A stretch of 64,000 nucleotides of DNA from Chitinophagaceae bacterium (GTDB lineage Bacteria; Bacteroidota; Bacteroidia; Chitinophagales; Chitinophagaceae), in NCBI GenBank assembly GCA_016719015.1, contig JADKAZ010000006.1, positions 1 through 64,000 on the forward strand, written 5' to 3'. Shown here one piece after another: positions 50,091-58,289 of this stretch (position 1 is the stretch's first letter; every line of letters starts with the position of its first letter). Position numbers and translations under genes: made by a program. The notes under the pieces were generated by a model. The model did not search any database and was not told the DNA's origin. It saw only the letters and a list, made by a program, of their open reading frames with translations.

Positions 50091-51506
50091 ATGAACATGT
50101 TTATAAAACAATTATACACCGGCTGTCTTAGTGAAGCTGCATATTATATAGAAAGTAATGGAGAAGCAGCGGTAGTAGATCCTCTCCGGGATATTGATGC
50201 TTATCTTGAATTAGCCAACGAAAGAAAAACCCGTATCAAGTATATTTTTGAAACTCATTTTCATGCGGATTTTGTAAGTGGGCACCTGGATTTAGGAAAA
50301 GCCACCGGGGCTCCTATAGTATATGGACCTAACACCGATACAAAATTTCCGGTGCATGTGGCAAAAGATGGCGAAACTTTCAAAGTAGGTGATTTAACGA
50401 TTGAGGTATTACATACACCGGGACATACACTTGAATCAACCTGCTATCTTTTAAAAGATGGTGAAGGAAAAAATCATTGTGTATTTACCGGTGATACGTT
50501 GTTTGTTGGTGATGTTGGCCGGCCTGACCTGGCTCAAAAGGGTGCGGAGATTACAATGAATGACCTGGCAGGCATGATGTATGACAGTATTCATGCAAAG
50601 CTTTTCCCTCTTGCAGACGATGTAATTGTGTACCCGGCTCACGGCCCCGGCAGTTCCTGCGGAAAAAATCTTGGTCCTGACACACACAGCACCATCGGCG
50701 AAGAAAAAAAATCAAACTATGCCTTAAAAGCTGCCACCAAAGAAGCATTTATTAAAGAAGTGACTGACGGTATTACCGCACCACCTTCATACTTTCCCAT
50801 CAATGCTAAAATTAACAAAGAAGGATACGATAGTTTGGATGAAGTGATGGTGAAGGGATTAAAGGCCTTATCAGTTGATGAGTTTAAACAATTGATAAAA
50901 GATGACACCATCATTCTTGATACCCGTCGTGCCGATGTGTTTACATTGGGCTTTGTTCCGGGCTCCATCAGCATTGGATTAGAAGGTCGTTTTGCAGAAT
51001 GGGCCGGCAGCCTCTTGCCTTTTGATGCCCCCATTGTATTAATAACAGAACCGGGACAAGAAAAAGAAACCATTATTCGCATGGCGAGAGTTGGATTTGA
51101 CAAAGTGATTGGATACCTGGATGGTGGATTCAATGCCTGGACAGCGGCCGGTGAAGAAACCGATATGATTATAGATGTGGAAGCAGATGAGCTGATGATG
51201 GATATTCCACATGATCCTAATTTAGTAGTGATAGATGTACGCCGCCCGACTGAATTTGCAGATGGACACCTGAAAGAAGCACTTAATATTTCGCTCAACG
51301 ACATGATTGATCCGGCAAGCATGGCTAACCTGGAAGAAACTCAAAACCTGTATGTGCATTGTGCAGGCGGTTACCGTAGTGTTATCGCCTCTTCTTTATT
51401 AAAAAGACAGGGCATCCATAATCTTAGAAATATTGTTGGTGGATGGGGAAAAATCAAAGAACAGGAAAGAGCCCAGATAGTGAAAGAAACAAGTGTATTG
51501 AATTAA
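50091..51506 (+). CDS. ETHE1-like MBL-fold persulfide dioxygenase fused to two rhodanese domains
   Basis: A 471-residue fusion. The metallo-beta-lactamase domain (1-240) has the metal motif THFHADFVSGHLDL, HTPGHTLESTCYL, FTGDTLFVGDVGRPDL and YPAHGPGSSCG; ETHE1-type enzymes oxidise glutathione persulfide. Rhodanese domain 1 (about 265-360) starts IILDTRRADVFTLGFVPG but has no active-site Cys. Domain 2 (about 370-470) has VVIDVRRPTEFADGHL and the active loop VHCAGGYRSVIA with Cys. The protein probably detoxifies sulfide-derived persulfides. The preceding ArsR gene may regulate it. A strong bidirectional terminator follows. Confidence 0.94.
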   Translation: MNMFIKQLYTGCLSEAAYYIESNGEAAVVDPLRDIDAYLELANERKTRIKYIFETHFHADFVSGHLDLGKATGAPIVYGPNTDTKFPVHVAKDGETFKVGDLTIEVLHTPGHTLESTCYLLKDGEGKNHCVFTGDTLFVGDVGRPDLAQKGAEITMNDLAGMMYDSIHAKLFPLADDVIVYPAHGPGSSCGKNLGPDTHSTIGEEKKSNYALKAATKEAFIKEVTDGITAPPSYFPINAKINKEGYDSLDEVMVKGLKALSVDEFKQLIKDDTIILDTRRADVFTLGFVPGSISIGLEGRFAEWAGSLLPFDAPIVLITEPGQEKETIIRMARVGFDKVIGYLDGGFNAWTAAGEETDMIIDVEADELMMDIPHDPNLVVIDVRRPTEFADGHLKEALNISLNDMIDPASMANLEETQNLYVHCAGGYRSVIASSLLKRQGIHNLRNIVGGWGKIKEQERAQIVKETSVLN

Positions 51507-51522
51507 GAGTTTAAATAATAAG

Positions 51523-51558
51523 AAAGCCCTGTCTTATAAGTAAGACAGGGCTTTTTTT
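51523..51558. terminator. Bidirectional terminator between convergent genes
   Basis: A perfect 14-bp stem, AAAGCCCTGTCTTA with TAAGACAGGGCTTT, around a 4-base loop, with T-runs on both strands. It serves the dioxygenase gene and the convergent gene at 51572. Confidence 0.9.
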
Positions 51559-51571
51559 ATTTCATCAAAAA

Positions 51572-52276
51572 TTACATTTTCGATTTAATCCATGCATCCA
51601 GTTCAGGAGAGCTTTCACCACTGATGATGACTGCATATCTGGGCTTATTTCCATTATGCACACCCACATGCCAGAGCCGTTGTGAGTCCACTACAAAATG
51701 TGCCCCTTTTGGCATTGGTACTCTGGCTTCTGATTCTTTAATTGGTAAATTATTTTCATCACTATCATATAACAGCATGTAGCTATCAGGATTATCGGTC
51801 AGCTCAATCCACATTCGTACAACCCAACCTTCATCCTCCGGGTTCAGACGATTGTTATCATCCCGATGTACAGACCGGATGGCCTGGTCATGAGTTTGCG
51901 GTTCCAGTTTTATAATTCTTACTCTTCCGAAATTGGCGGGAATTGATTTTATATAAGCCATCAGCGTAGGACAAAGCTCCGCATTGGGTGTAAAGATGGC
52001 GTCTTTATCTGTTTTGCCATTTTCCCAAAAGCCTTTGCATTCATTGGTACCATCACAGGAAGCTAAGGGAGCAAAGTTGGTGTCGCCACCACTCTTCCAG
52101 TCCATATATACAAGATTTTCCCATTCAGCAGATGGGATATGCGAGATATCCAATGTCTTCAAAATAACATATCCCTTGTCTTGCATCACCGGCATACGAT
52201 AATGCGGAGTTTTCAAAGGAATTTTCACTGACCAGTGTTCACTGTGGGGCCAGAATATGGCGGGAGCTGTTGACAT
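51572..52276 (-). CDS. Putative 2-oxoglutarate/Fe(II) dioxygenase-like protein (Asp/Asn hydroxylase type)
   Basis: A 234-residue protein with a likely double-stranded beta-helix fold. The best evidence is the segment RSVHRDDNNRLNPEDEG (candidate His-x-Asp iron ligands), followed about 60 residues later by VVDSQRLWHVGVHNGNKPRYAVI, with a candidate distal His and a 2-oxoglutarate-binding Arg in the spacing seen in aspartyl/asparaginyl beta-hydroxylases. No signal peptide is present. The substrate is unknown. The family call is by motif only; another cupin-type enzyme is possible. It stands alone between terminators and the DUF5916 gene. Confidence 0.6.
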   Translation of the reverse strand: MSTAPAIFWPHSEHWSVKIPLKTPHYRMPVMQDKGYVILKTLDISHIPSAEWENLVYMDWKSGGDTNFAPLASCDGTNECKGFWENGKTDKDAIFTPNAELCPTLMAYIKSIPANFGRVRIIKLEPQTHDQAIRSVHRDDNNRLNPEDEGWVVRMWIELTDNPDSYMLLYDSDENNLPIKESEARVPMPKGAHFVVDSQRLWHVGVHNGNKPRYAVIISGESSPELDAWIKSKM

Positions 52277-52556
52277 ATAATTGAATTAGGTTGATTAATG
52301 TGCTAATGTAGGAAATATTAGATACAGTTAAAATGATCGAACTGATTAGTAAACCAAATTATTTTACCCAACAAAAAGTTAACGACCCCTTTTTTTCACC
52401 ATTCGTCAGGAAATTGTCACCTCTCAGATAAATAAAATAAAAACGCCTATCGCAGCATCTATTTTTGAGCTACGAATGAATTAGTAGTTGTGCCGCACAC
52501 CAAACGAAAATGTAATAGCCGACATTTTTAGCGACATAACAATTTAAAGTATAGCC

Positions 52557-55040
52557 ATGAAACTCAAAACCAATGTAACCCTCTGGGCAATGCTATTGCT
52601 TTGCCTTTGCGTACATGCACAATCACCTGCTCCAAAGCAGCCACCAACAAAATCTGCAAAACAATTAGCTGCCATCCGCACAAGCCAAGCAATAAAAATT
52701 GATGGACTTGTTACAGAGGAAGCCTGGAAAGATGCAGCCGTAATGACTGATCTGGTCGAATTCAGACCGACAGTTGGTGCACCAGAAAAACCTGAAACAA
52801 AAACCATTGCCTATCTTTTGTATGATGACCAGGGTATTTACTTTGGCGGTTATTGTTATGAACGTACGAAAGATAGTATTGCTACTGAACTCTCTGGTCG
52901 TGATGGTTTTGGAACCAACGATTATGTGGGGTTAATATTCGATACCTATTACGATAAACAAAATGGCTTTGAGTATTTTATTACACCGCTTGGTGAGCAA
53001 TGGGATGCAAAAATGACAACCAACGGAGAAGATTTTTCCTGGAATGCTGTCTGGAAAAGTGAGGCGGTGATACATAACGATGGGTGGAGTTTTGAAATGT
53101 TCATTCCTTATTCAGCGATACGATTTGGCAAAAACGATATACAAAACTGGGGACTAAATATAACCAGACGCAGAAGAAAAACAGAACAGCAATATACCTG
53201 GAATCCCATTGATCCAAATGTAAATGGGTTTCTTACACAGGAAGGTTCCTGGACCGGTATTTCTAATATCAAACCGCCCTTACGTCTTCAATTCTCTCCC
53301 TACTTTTCTACATATGTAAATCATTTTCCTGCCAACAAAACGGGTGAAAAGAATTGGACCTCCTCTGTAAACGGCGGGATGGATGTTAAATATGGCATTA
53401 ACCAGGCCTTTACGCTTGATGCAACACTGATTCCGGACTTTGGGCAAGTAGTAAGTGACAACCGGGTACTTAACCTTACCCCTTTTGAAATAAAATACAC
53501 CGAGAACAGGCCTTTCTTTAATGAAGGAACTGAATTGTTCAGTAAAGGCAATTTGTTTTATGCCAGAAGAATTGGAATTGATCCTGTGTTGCTGCATTCT
53601 GCTGGTGAGTATTCCGGCGCTGATGAATTTGTACTAAAGGCCCCTTCAGAATCAAAACTTATCAATGCTACAAAAATATCCGGACGCACTGCAAAAGGAT
53701 TAGGGATTGGGGTATTGAATGCGGTGACCAATACGAGGTACGCTACGTTAGAAGATTCTGCAACAAAAGGACAACGCAAAGTTATAATAGACCCTTTAAC
53801 TAATTATAGTGTAATTGTTTTTGACCAGACATTAAAAAATAACTCCAGTGTTTCTTTGGTAAATACCAATGTATGGAGAAGTGGGAAAGATTATGACGCC
53901 AATGTTACCGCTGCGCTTTTCAGCCTGAATGATAAAAAGAATATGTGGAATGTAAGTGGTAAAGTGGCAAATAGTCGCCTGATTGGCTACCTGCCTGAGG
54001 GGAAAACACAAAGTGGCTACAGCCATAGCCTTTCGTTCTCAAAAACAAGTGGCCGTTTCAATTTTACCGTAGGACAGGATCTCACTAACAGTAAATTTAA
54101 CAGCAATGATCTTGGCTATTTCACTTTTACCAACTTTATTGACCACAATGCATGGGTTGGCTATCGCTGGATAAAACCCACCACCTGGTATAATAGCATT
54201 TACCTGAACTTCAATGCATATTATTCAAGACGCCTGGCACCGGGTACTTTCCAGAATGCGAATTTTAATGCTAATGTAAACGGGCAGTTAAAAAATCTTT
54301 GGTATGTAGGTGCGATGATAGGATATGAACCAAAGTACAATGATTTTTATGAACCAAGGATTGCTGGCCGTATGTTCAGGGGTTGGTCAAATTATTTTAC
54401 CAGTGTTTGGTTTGAGTCAAATAGTTCTAAAAAATACAGTGCATACAGTGAGTTGATGTATGTAAAAAGAAGTCTTTTCAACAGTGAGAAGTACAACTTC
54501 ACTCTGAGCAACCGGTATCGATTTAGTAATAAACTTACGATCAGTCACCGGGTAAATATTGCTCCGCAAAATAATAATACAGGGTTTGCCTCCATTAACG
54601 GCAGCGAAGTGATCTTCGGTAAAAGAGATATTAAAAGTGTAGAAAACATCTTAAACTTCAAATACAGCTTTAATGCTAAAATGAATATTAATACCCGCAT
54701 TCGTCACTACTGGAGCAAGGTTGATTACAAAGAATTTTTTACACTACAACAGGATGGCAGTCTGCAAAAAAACAGCAGCTTTAACCAAAATGTAAATCAG
54801 AATTATAATGCCTTTAATATTGATGCCGTATTTACCTGGCAGTATGCTCCGGGAAGTTTTATCAATCTTGTTTGGAAAAACGCTGCTTACGATTTCAACA
54901 GGATCATAGACCATGGTTATTTTAAGAATTTCAATAATACCATGAACACAGATAATAATAATAACATATCGCTGAAAGTGATTTACTTTCTTGATTATCT
55001 CCAGATAAAAGGGCTAAAAAAGAAAAATAAAAATTCCTGA
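52557..55040 (+). CDS. CBM9-like/DUF5916 outer-membrane protein
   Basis: An 827-residue exported protein. After the signal peptide (LWAMLLLCLCVHAQ) a carbohydrate-binding family 9-like domain covers about residues 35-235 (IKIDGLVTEEAWKDAA, DDQGIYFGGYCYE, DGWSFEMFIPYSAIRF). The remaining 590 residues are DUF5916, rich in alternating aromatic strands and probably an outer-membrane barrel; PDFGQVVSDNRVLNLTPFE and TENRPFFNEGTELF are its hallmark. The function is unknown, but the family is abundant in Bacteroidota that use polymers or live in soil. The 280 bases upstream hold no recognised gene. Confidence 0.88.
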   Translation: MKLKTNVTLWAMLLLCLCVHAQSPAPKQPPTKSAKQLAAIRTSQAIKIDGLVTEEAWKDAAVMTDLVEFRPTVGAPEKPETKTIAYLLYDDQGIYFGGYCYERTKDSIATELSGRDGFGTNDYVGLIFDTYYDKQNGFEYFITPLGEQWDAKMTTNGEDFSWNAVWKSEAVIHNDGWSFEMFIPYSAIRFGKNDIQNWGLNITRRRRKTEQQYTWNPIDPNVNGFLTQEGSWTGISNIKPPLRLQFSPYFSTYVNHFPANKTGEKNWTSSVNGGMDVKYGINQAFTLDATLIPDFGQVVSDNRVLNLTPFEIKYTENRPFFNEGTELFSKGNLFYARRIGIDPVLLHSAGEYSGADEFVLKAPSESKLINATKISGRTAKGLGIGVLNAVTNTRYATLEDSATKGQRKVIIDPLTNYSVIVFDQTLKNNSSVSLVNTNVWRSGKDYDANVTAALFSLNDKKNMWNVSGKVANSRLIGYLPEGKTQSGYSHSLSFSKTSGRFNFTVGQDLTNSKFNSNDLGYFTFTNFIDHNAWVGYRWIKPTTWYNSIYLNFNAYYSRRLAPGTFQNANFNANVNGQLKNLWYVGAMIGYEPKYNDFYEPRIAGRMFRGWSNYFTSVWFESNSSKKYSAYSELMYVKRSLFNSEKYNFTLSNRYRFSNKLTISHRVNIAPQNNNTGFASINGSEVIFGKRDIKSVENILNFKYSFNAKMNINTRIRHYWSKVDYKEFFTLQQDGSLQKNSSFNQNVNQNYNAFNIDAVFTWQYAPGSFINLVWKNAAYDFNRIIDHGYFKNFNNTMNTDNNNNISLKVIYFLDYLQIKGLKKKNKNS

Positions 55041-55054
55041 TCCTTTAGTCTTAT

Positions 55055-55086
55055 AAAAAAGCCCCCGGAAATTCCGGGGGCTTTTT
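55055..55086. terminator. Bidirectional terminator between the DUF5916 and LpxL-like genes
   Basis: AAAAAGCCCCCGG and CCGGGGGCTTTTT form a perfect stem around AAATT, with T-runs on both strands. Confidence 0.9.
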
Positions 55087-55088
55087 AG

Positions 55089-55979
55089 TTAAGCTATAAT
55101 TGGTCCATACTCCGGTTTCCATTCGTATTTCCACCGGCGGTGGCTCCATAAATAATTAGAAGGGTCTGACCTGATAATTTCTTCCAGCGCATTTTTATAC
55201 ATTACCGTAAGTGTTTCCGGCAAAAAAGAGGAACCATTTTCTGTAAGAAGTTTGGCAGAGAAATGATAAGACCCTCTTTTAATTTTTTTAAACCCCACAA
55301 TTACAACGGCTGTATTATTTCTTACAGCCCCTTTAGCAGGGCCCGTTACAAAAGGAACAGGCTTTCCGAAAAAATTCATCCAGTAAGCATTAGATGGATG
55401 CCCGGGATTTTGATCTGCTGCCAAACCAAATGTGTATTGGCTGGAAAAGGCAGGATGATTGGCATTTTTTTTAAACTCAGTGGCAGAAATCAAGATGGTT
55501 CCAAACCGCTTTCTGAAATTATAAAAAATCCGATCCATAGACTTATTACTGATTGGCATATAGATACCAACAAAAGGAGCTGTAAGATTAATGGCTGCTA
55601 ATGCATTGCCAAACTCCCAGTTAAACTGGTGGCCGGCCATAATGTGAACATCATACCCTTTTGCCGAAAGTTGATTGATTAAATCAAAATCACAGGTACT
55701 TCTTTTTTGAATTTGCAGCTTTGAGATGGAAATAAATTTGATAGACTCAACAAACGCATCAAGAAAATTATGGTAGAATTTTTTAGCTATATCCCTTCTT
55801 TCCTGTTCACTCTTTTCGGGAAAAGCAATAGCAAGATTACTCAACACCACTTCTTTCCTGTATTTAAATACATAAAACATTAATCCGTACATGCAATCGG
55901 ACAAAAAATATAATACCCGGAAAGGCAATAGAGAAACCAGCCACAAAAAACTGTAAACAACATAATACATGGTGCGCAA
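55089..55979 (-). CDS. Lipid A biosynthesis acyltransferase, LpxL/HtrB family
   Basis: A 296-residue inner-membrane acyltransferase. An N-terminal membrane anchor (YSFLWLVSLLPFRVLYFLSD) precedes the catalytic motif GHQFNWEFGNAL (H-x4-E, the LpxL-type HX4D/E). RKEVVLSNLAIAFPEKSEQER and GLAADQNPGHPSNAYWMNFFGKPVPF are typical of the family. The closing YLWSHRRWKYEWKP matches the usual WxHRRWK motif. It adds a secondary acyl chain to the lipid A precursor. It is the last gene of a tight run after nadB (nine bases). Start: MRTMYY, with the second Met equally possible. Confidence 0.9.
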   Translation of the reverse strand: MRTMYYVVYSFLWLVSLLPFRVLYFLSDCMYGLMFYVFKYRKEVVLSNLAIAFPEKSEQERRDIAKKFYHNFLDAFVESIKFISISKLQIQKRSTCDFDLINQLSAKGYDVHIMAGHQFNWEFGNALAAINLTAPFVGIYMPISNKSMDRIFYNFRKRFGTILISATEFKKNANHPAFSSQYTFGLAADQNPGHPSNAYWMNFFGKPVPFVTGPAKGAVRNNTAVVIVGFKKIKRGSYHFSAKLLTENGSSFLPETLTVMYKNALEEIIRSDPSNYLWSHRRWKYEWKPEYGPIIA

Positions 55980-55988
55980 AGATAAAAA

Positions 55989-57590
55989 CTACAGTACAAT
56001 GTTCTGAATAAGGTTGCTGTTACCCGGGTAATCGGTATTAAAGTGCAGGCCACGGCTCTCTTTCCGGAAGCTGGCTCCTTTTACAATCAGGTAACCAACC
56101 GTTATCATATTTCGCAGTTGAAGCAATTGTGGTGATAGGGAACTGCTTTCATATAATTGTTCTGTTTCTTCCCACAACAGGTCTAGCCTACGCATAGCCC
56201 TTTGTAAACGAACATTGTTTCTGACTATACCCACATAATCACTCATCACCTGTTGTAATTCTTTCAGACTTTGAGTAATCAAAATCATTTCTTTGGGTTC
56301 TGTGGTTCCTTTGGCATTCCAATCGGGAATATTTGTATTGAAAGAAGTCAATCCTATCTTTTCCGTAGCGTCAATAAAACAACGATGTGCAAAAACCATT
56401 GCTTCCAATAGAGAATTACTCGCCAAACGATTGGCACCATGTAAACCGGTAGAGGCGCATTCGCCGCAGGCATAGAGATTCCGTATGGAGCTTCGCCCCC
56501 ATTCATCTGTTTTAATTCCCCCGCAACTATAATGCGCAGCAGGTGCCACCGGTATCATATTTTTTGTAATATCTATTCCGATTGATAAACACTTCTCATA
56601 AATATTTGGAAAGTGTTCGGTAAATTTTTCTTTGGTGAAATGGCGGCAGTCTAACCATACATGTTCTGTACCCGTTCTTTTCATTTCGCTATCAATAGCT
56701 CTTGCTACAATATCCCTGGGGGCTAAATCTTTCCGTTCATCATACTTTTCCATGAAAGCTTCACCATTCAGATTTCGCAGAATACCGCCATCACCCCGAA
56801 CAGCTTCCGTAATTAAGAAAGCATGCCCCCGTACTGACGGTTCATATAATGCTGTGGGATGAAATTGGATAAACTCCATATTTTCTACCCTTCCTTTTGC
56901 CCGGTACACCATTGCCACACCATCACCTGTCGCAATAGAAGGATTAGTGGTAGTGCGATATACCTGGCCATTACCACCGGTTGCCAGTAATGTAATCTTA
57001 GCTAATATCTTCTCAATTTTATTCGTTTCAAGATTCAATACATACACTCCATAACACTCCACATCCGGGGTAGCTTTATTGACCAGGTAGCCCAAATGGT
57101 GTTGAGTGATGATATCAACAACGAAACAATGTTTGATAAATTCAATATTGGCTTGCCTGTTCACAGCATCTATCAATGCCCGTTCCATTTCCTTCCCGGT
57201 CACATCTTTATGATGCAAAATTCGGAACTCAGAATGCCCACCTTCTTTACCTCTTTTATAATCACCATCTTCTTCCTTATCAAACTTGGCACCCCAGTCT
57301 ATTATTTCCTGTACTCTCTCCGGTCCCTCTTTTACCACAATTTCCACTACTTTTTCATTGCACAGGCCATCCCCGGCAATTAAAGTGTCTTCAATATGCT
57401 TGGCAAAACTGTCATTCTCCAAATCATTTACTACGGCAATACCGCCCTGTGCATATTTGGTATTGGTTTCATCAGCCGAAGCCTTTGTCATTACCAATAC
57501 CTTTTTTTCGGGAAACTGGTTGGCTACTTTCAGGGCATAAGTTAATCCTGCAATACCCGAACCTATCACTAAAAAATCTGTTTGTCGCAT
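55989..57590 (-). CDS. nadB: L-aspartate oxidase
   Basis: A 533-residue FAD-dependent enzyme oxidising L-aspartate to iminoaspartate, the first step of NAD synthesis. The FAD motif is VIGSGIAGLTYALKVA at residues 7-22; NTKYAQGGIAVV, EGGHSEFRILHHKDVTG and MEFIQFHPTALYEP are conserved; PAAHYSCGGIKTDEWGRSSI and CGECASTGLHGANRLASNSLLEA are the substrate/FAD-closing motifs. The C-terminal helical domain is complete. It lies three bases after the lysoplasmalogenase-like gene and nine before the acyltransferase. NadA and NadC are not in the window. Confidence 0.95.
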   Translation of the reverse strand: MRQTDFLVIGSGIAGLTYALKVANQFPEKKVLVMTKASADETNTKYAQGGIAVVNDLENDSFAKHIEDTLIAGDGLCNEKVVEIVVKEGPERVQEIIDWGAKFDKEEDGDYKRGKEGGHSEFRILHHKDVTGKEMERALIDAVNRQANIEFIKHCFVVDIITQHHLGYLVNKATPDVECYGVYVLNLETNKIEKILAKITLLATGGNGQVYRTTTNPSIATGDGVAMVYRAKGRVENMEFIQFHPTALYEPSVRGHAFLITEAVRGDGGILRNLNGEAFMEKYDERKDLAPRDIVARAIDSEMKRTGTEHVWLDCRHFTKEKFTEHFPNIYEKCLSIGIDITKNMIPVAPAAHYSCGGIKTDEWGRSSIRNLYACGECASTGLHGANRLASNSLLEAMVFAHRCFIDATEKIGLTSFNTNIPDWNAKGTTEPKEMILITQSLKELQQVMSDYVGIVRNNVRLQRAMRRLDLLWEETEQLYESSSLSPQLLQLRNMITVGYLIVKGASFRKESRGLHFNTDYPGNSNLIQNIVL

Positions 57591-57593
57591 GAA

Positions 57594-58280
57594 TCAAATT
57601 TTATGGGAATTTACTGACTGAAGATATCGGATTGCTCCCGTAACAATAAAAAGCTGGGCTAATCCATACGTCAGCATAATAATAACATTCGCCGCTTCAA
57701 ATGGTTGATAAAATTTATTGATTGCCAAAACCGAATCAGAGATGACAAATAACACAGCTCCCCACATCATCCAAATACCAGCAATTTTATTTTTAAGCGA
57801 TAGCATATGCATCGCCAGCATTAACATTACACTGATAACCACTCCATAAATACGCACCGGCAATTTCATATCATCCAGGTAAGGAGACAACCAGGTAATT
57901 AGCGCCACATAATAAACTACAACCACTATCAACAGCCAAAGATTACTCTGTATGTTCTCCTTTACCCGTACATGATGGAAGAAGACAATATAAAAAATAT
58001 GGGCTACTAAAAAAGAGGCTAATCCGAATAAAAAGAAATTATCATTAGTGGGAACGAACATCAAAAGTATATCACCCGCCCAGGAAAAAAATAAAGCAAA
58101 GAATATCCATTTTTTTATTTTATTCGCTATGAAATTAGTCTGAACCCAAAAATAACCGGCAAGAAAAGGAATTATCAGTGGCTTGGAAATATATTGCAGC
58201 AGGTCATTATTTAGTTGGGAACCAATACTATTAACCGCAAGAACAAGTACAAAAAGAAATAACCATTGCTTTTCTTTCAT
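57594..58280 (-). CDS. YhhN/TMEM86-family protein (lysoplasmalogenase-like)
   Basis: A 228-residue multi-pass membrane protein with about eight hydrophobic helices. The YhhN/TMEM86 family signature is visible: YISKPLIIPFLAGYFW, FSWAGDILLMF, FFLFGLASFLVAHIFYIVFF, and the C-terminal AVLFVISDSVLAINKF. In mammals TMEM86B hydrolyses lysoplasmalogens; activity in Bacteroidota is inferred. It is embedded in an operon-like run between ispG (nine bases upstream) and nadB (three bases downstream). Confidence 0.85.
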   Translation of the reverse strand: MKEKQWLFLFVLVLAVNSIGSQLNNDLLQYISKPLIIPFLAGYFWVQTNFIANKIKKWIFFALFFSWAGDILLMFVPTNDNFFLFGLASFLVAHIFYIVFFHHVRVKENIQSNLWLLIVVVVYYVALITWLSPYLDDMKLPVRIYGVVISVMLMLAMHMLSLKNKIAGIWMMWGAVLFVISDSVLAINKFYQPFEAANVIIMLTYGLAQLFIVTGAIRYLQSVNSHKI

Positions 58281-58289
58281 AGAAAAATT

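Noticed and set aside
57176..57592. Plus-strand frame of 138 codons opposite nadB
   Set aside because: Antisense shadow; nadB is complete and well supported.
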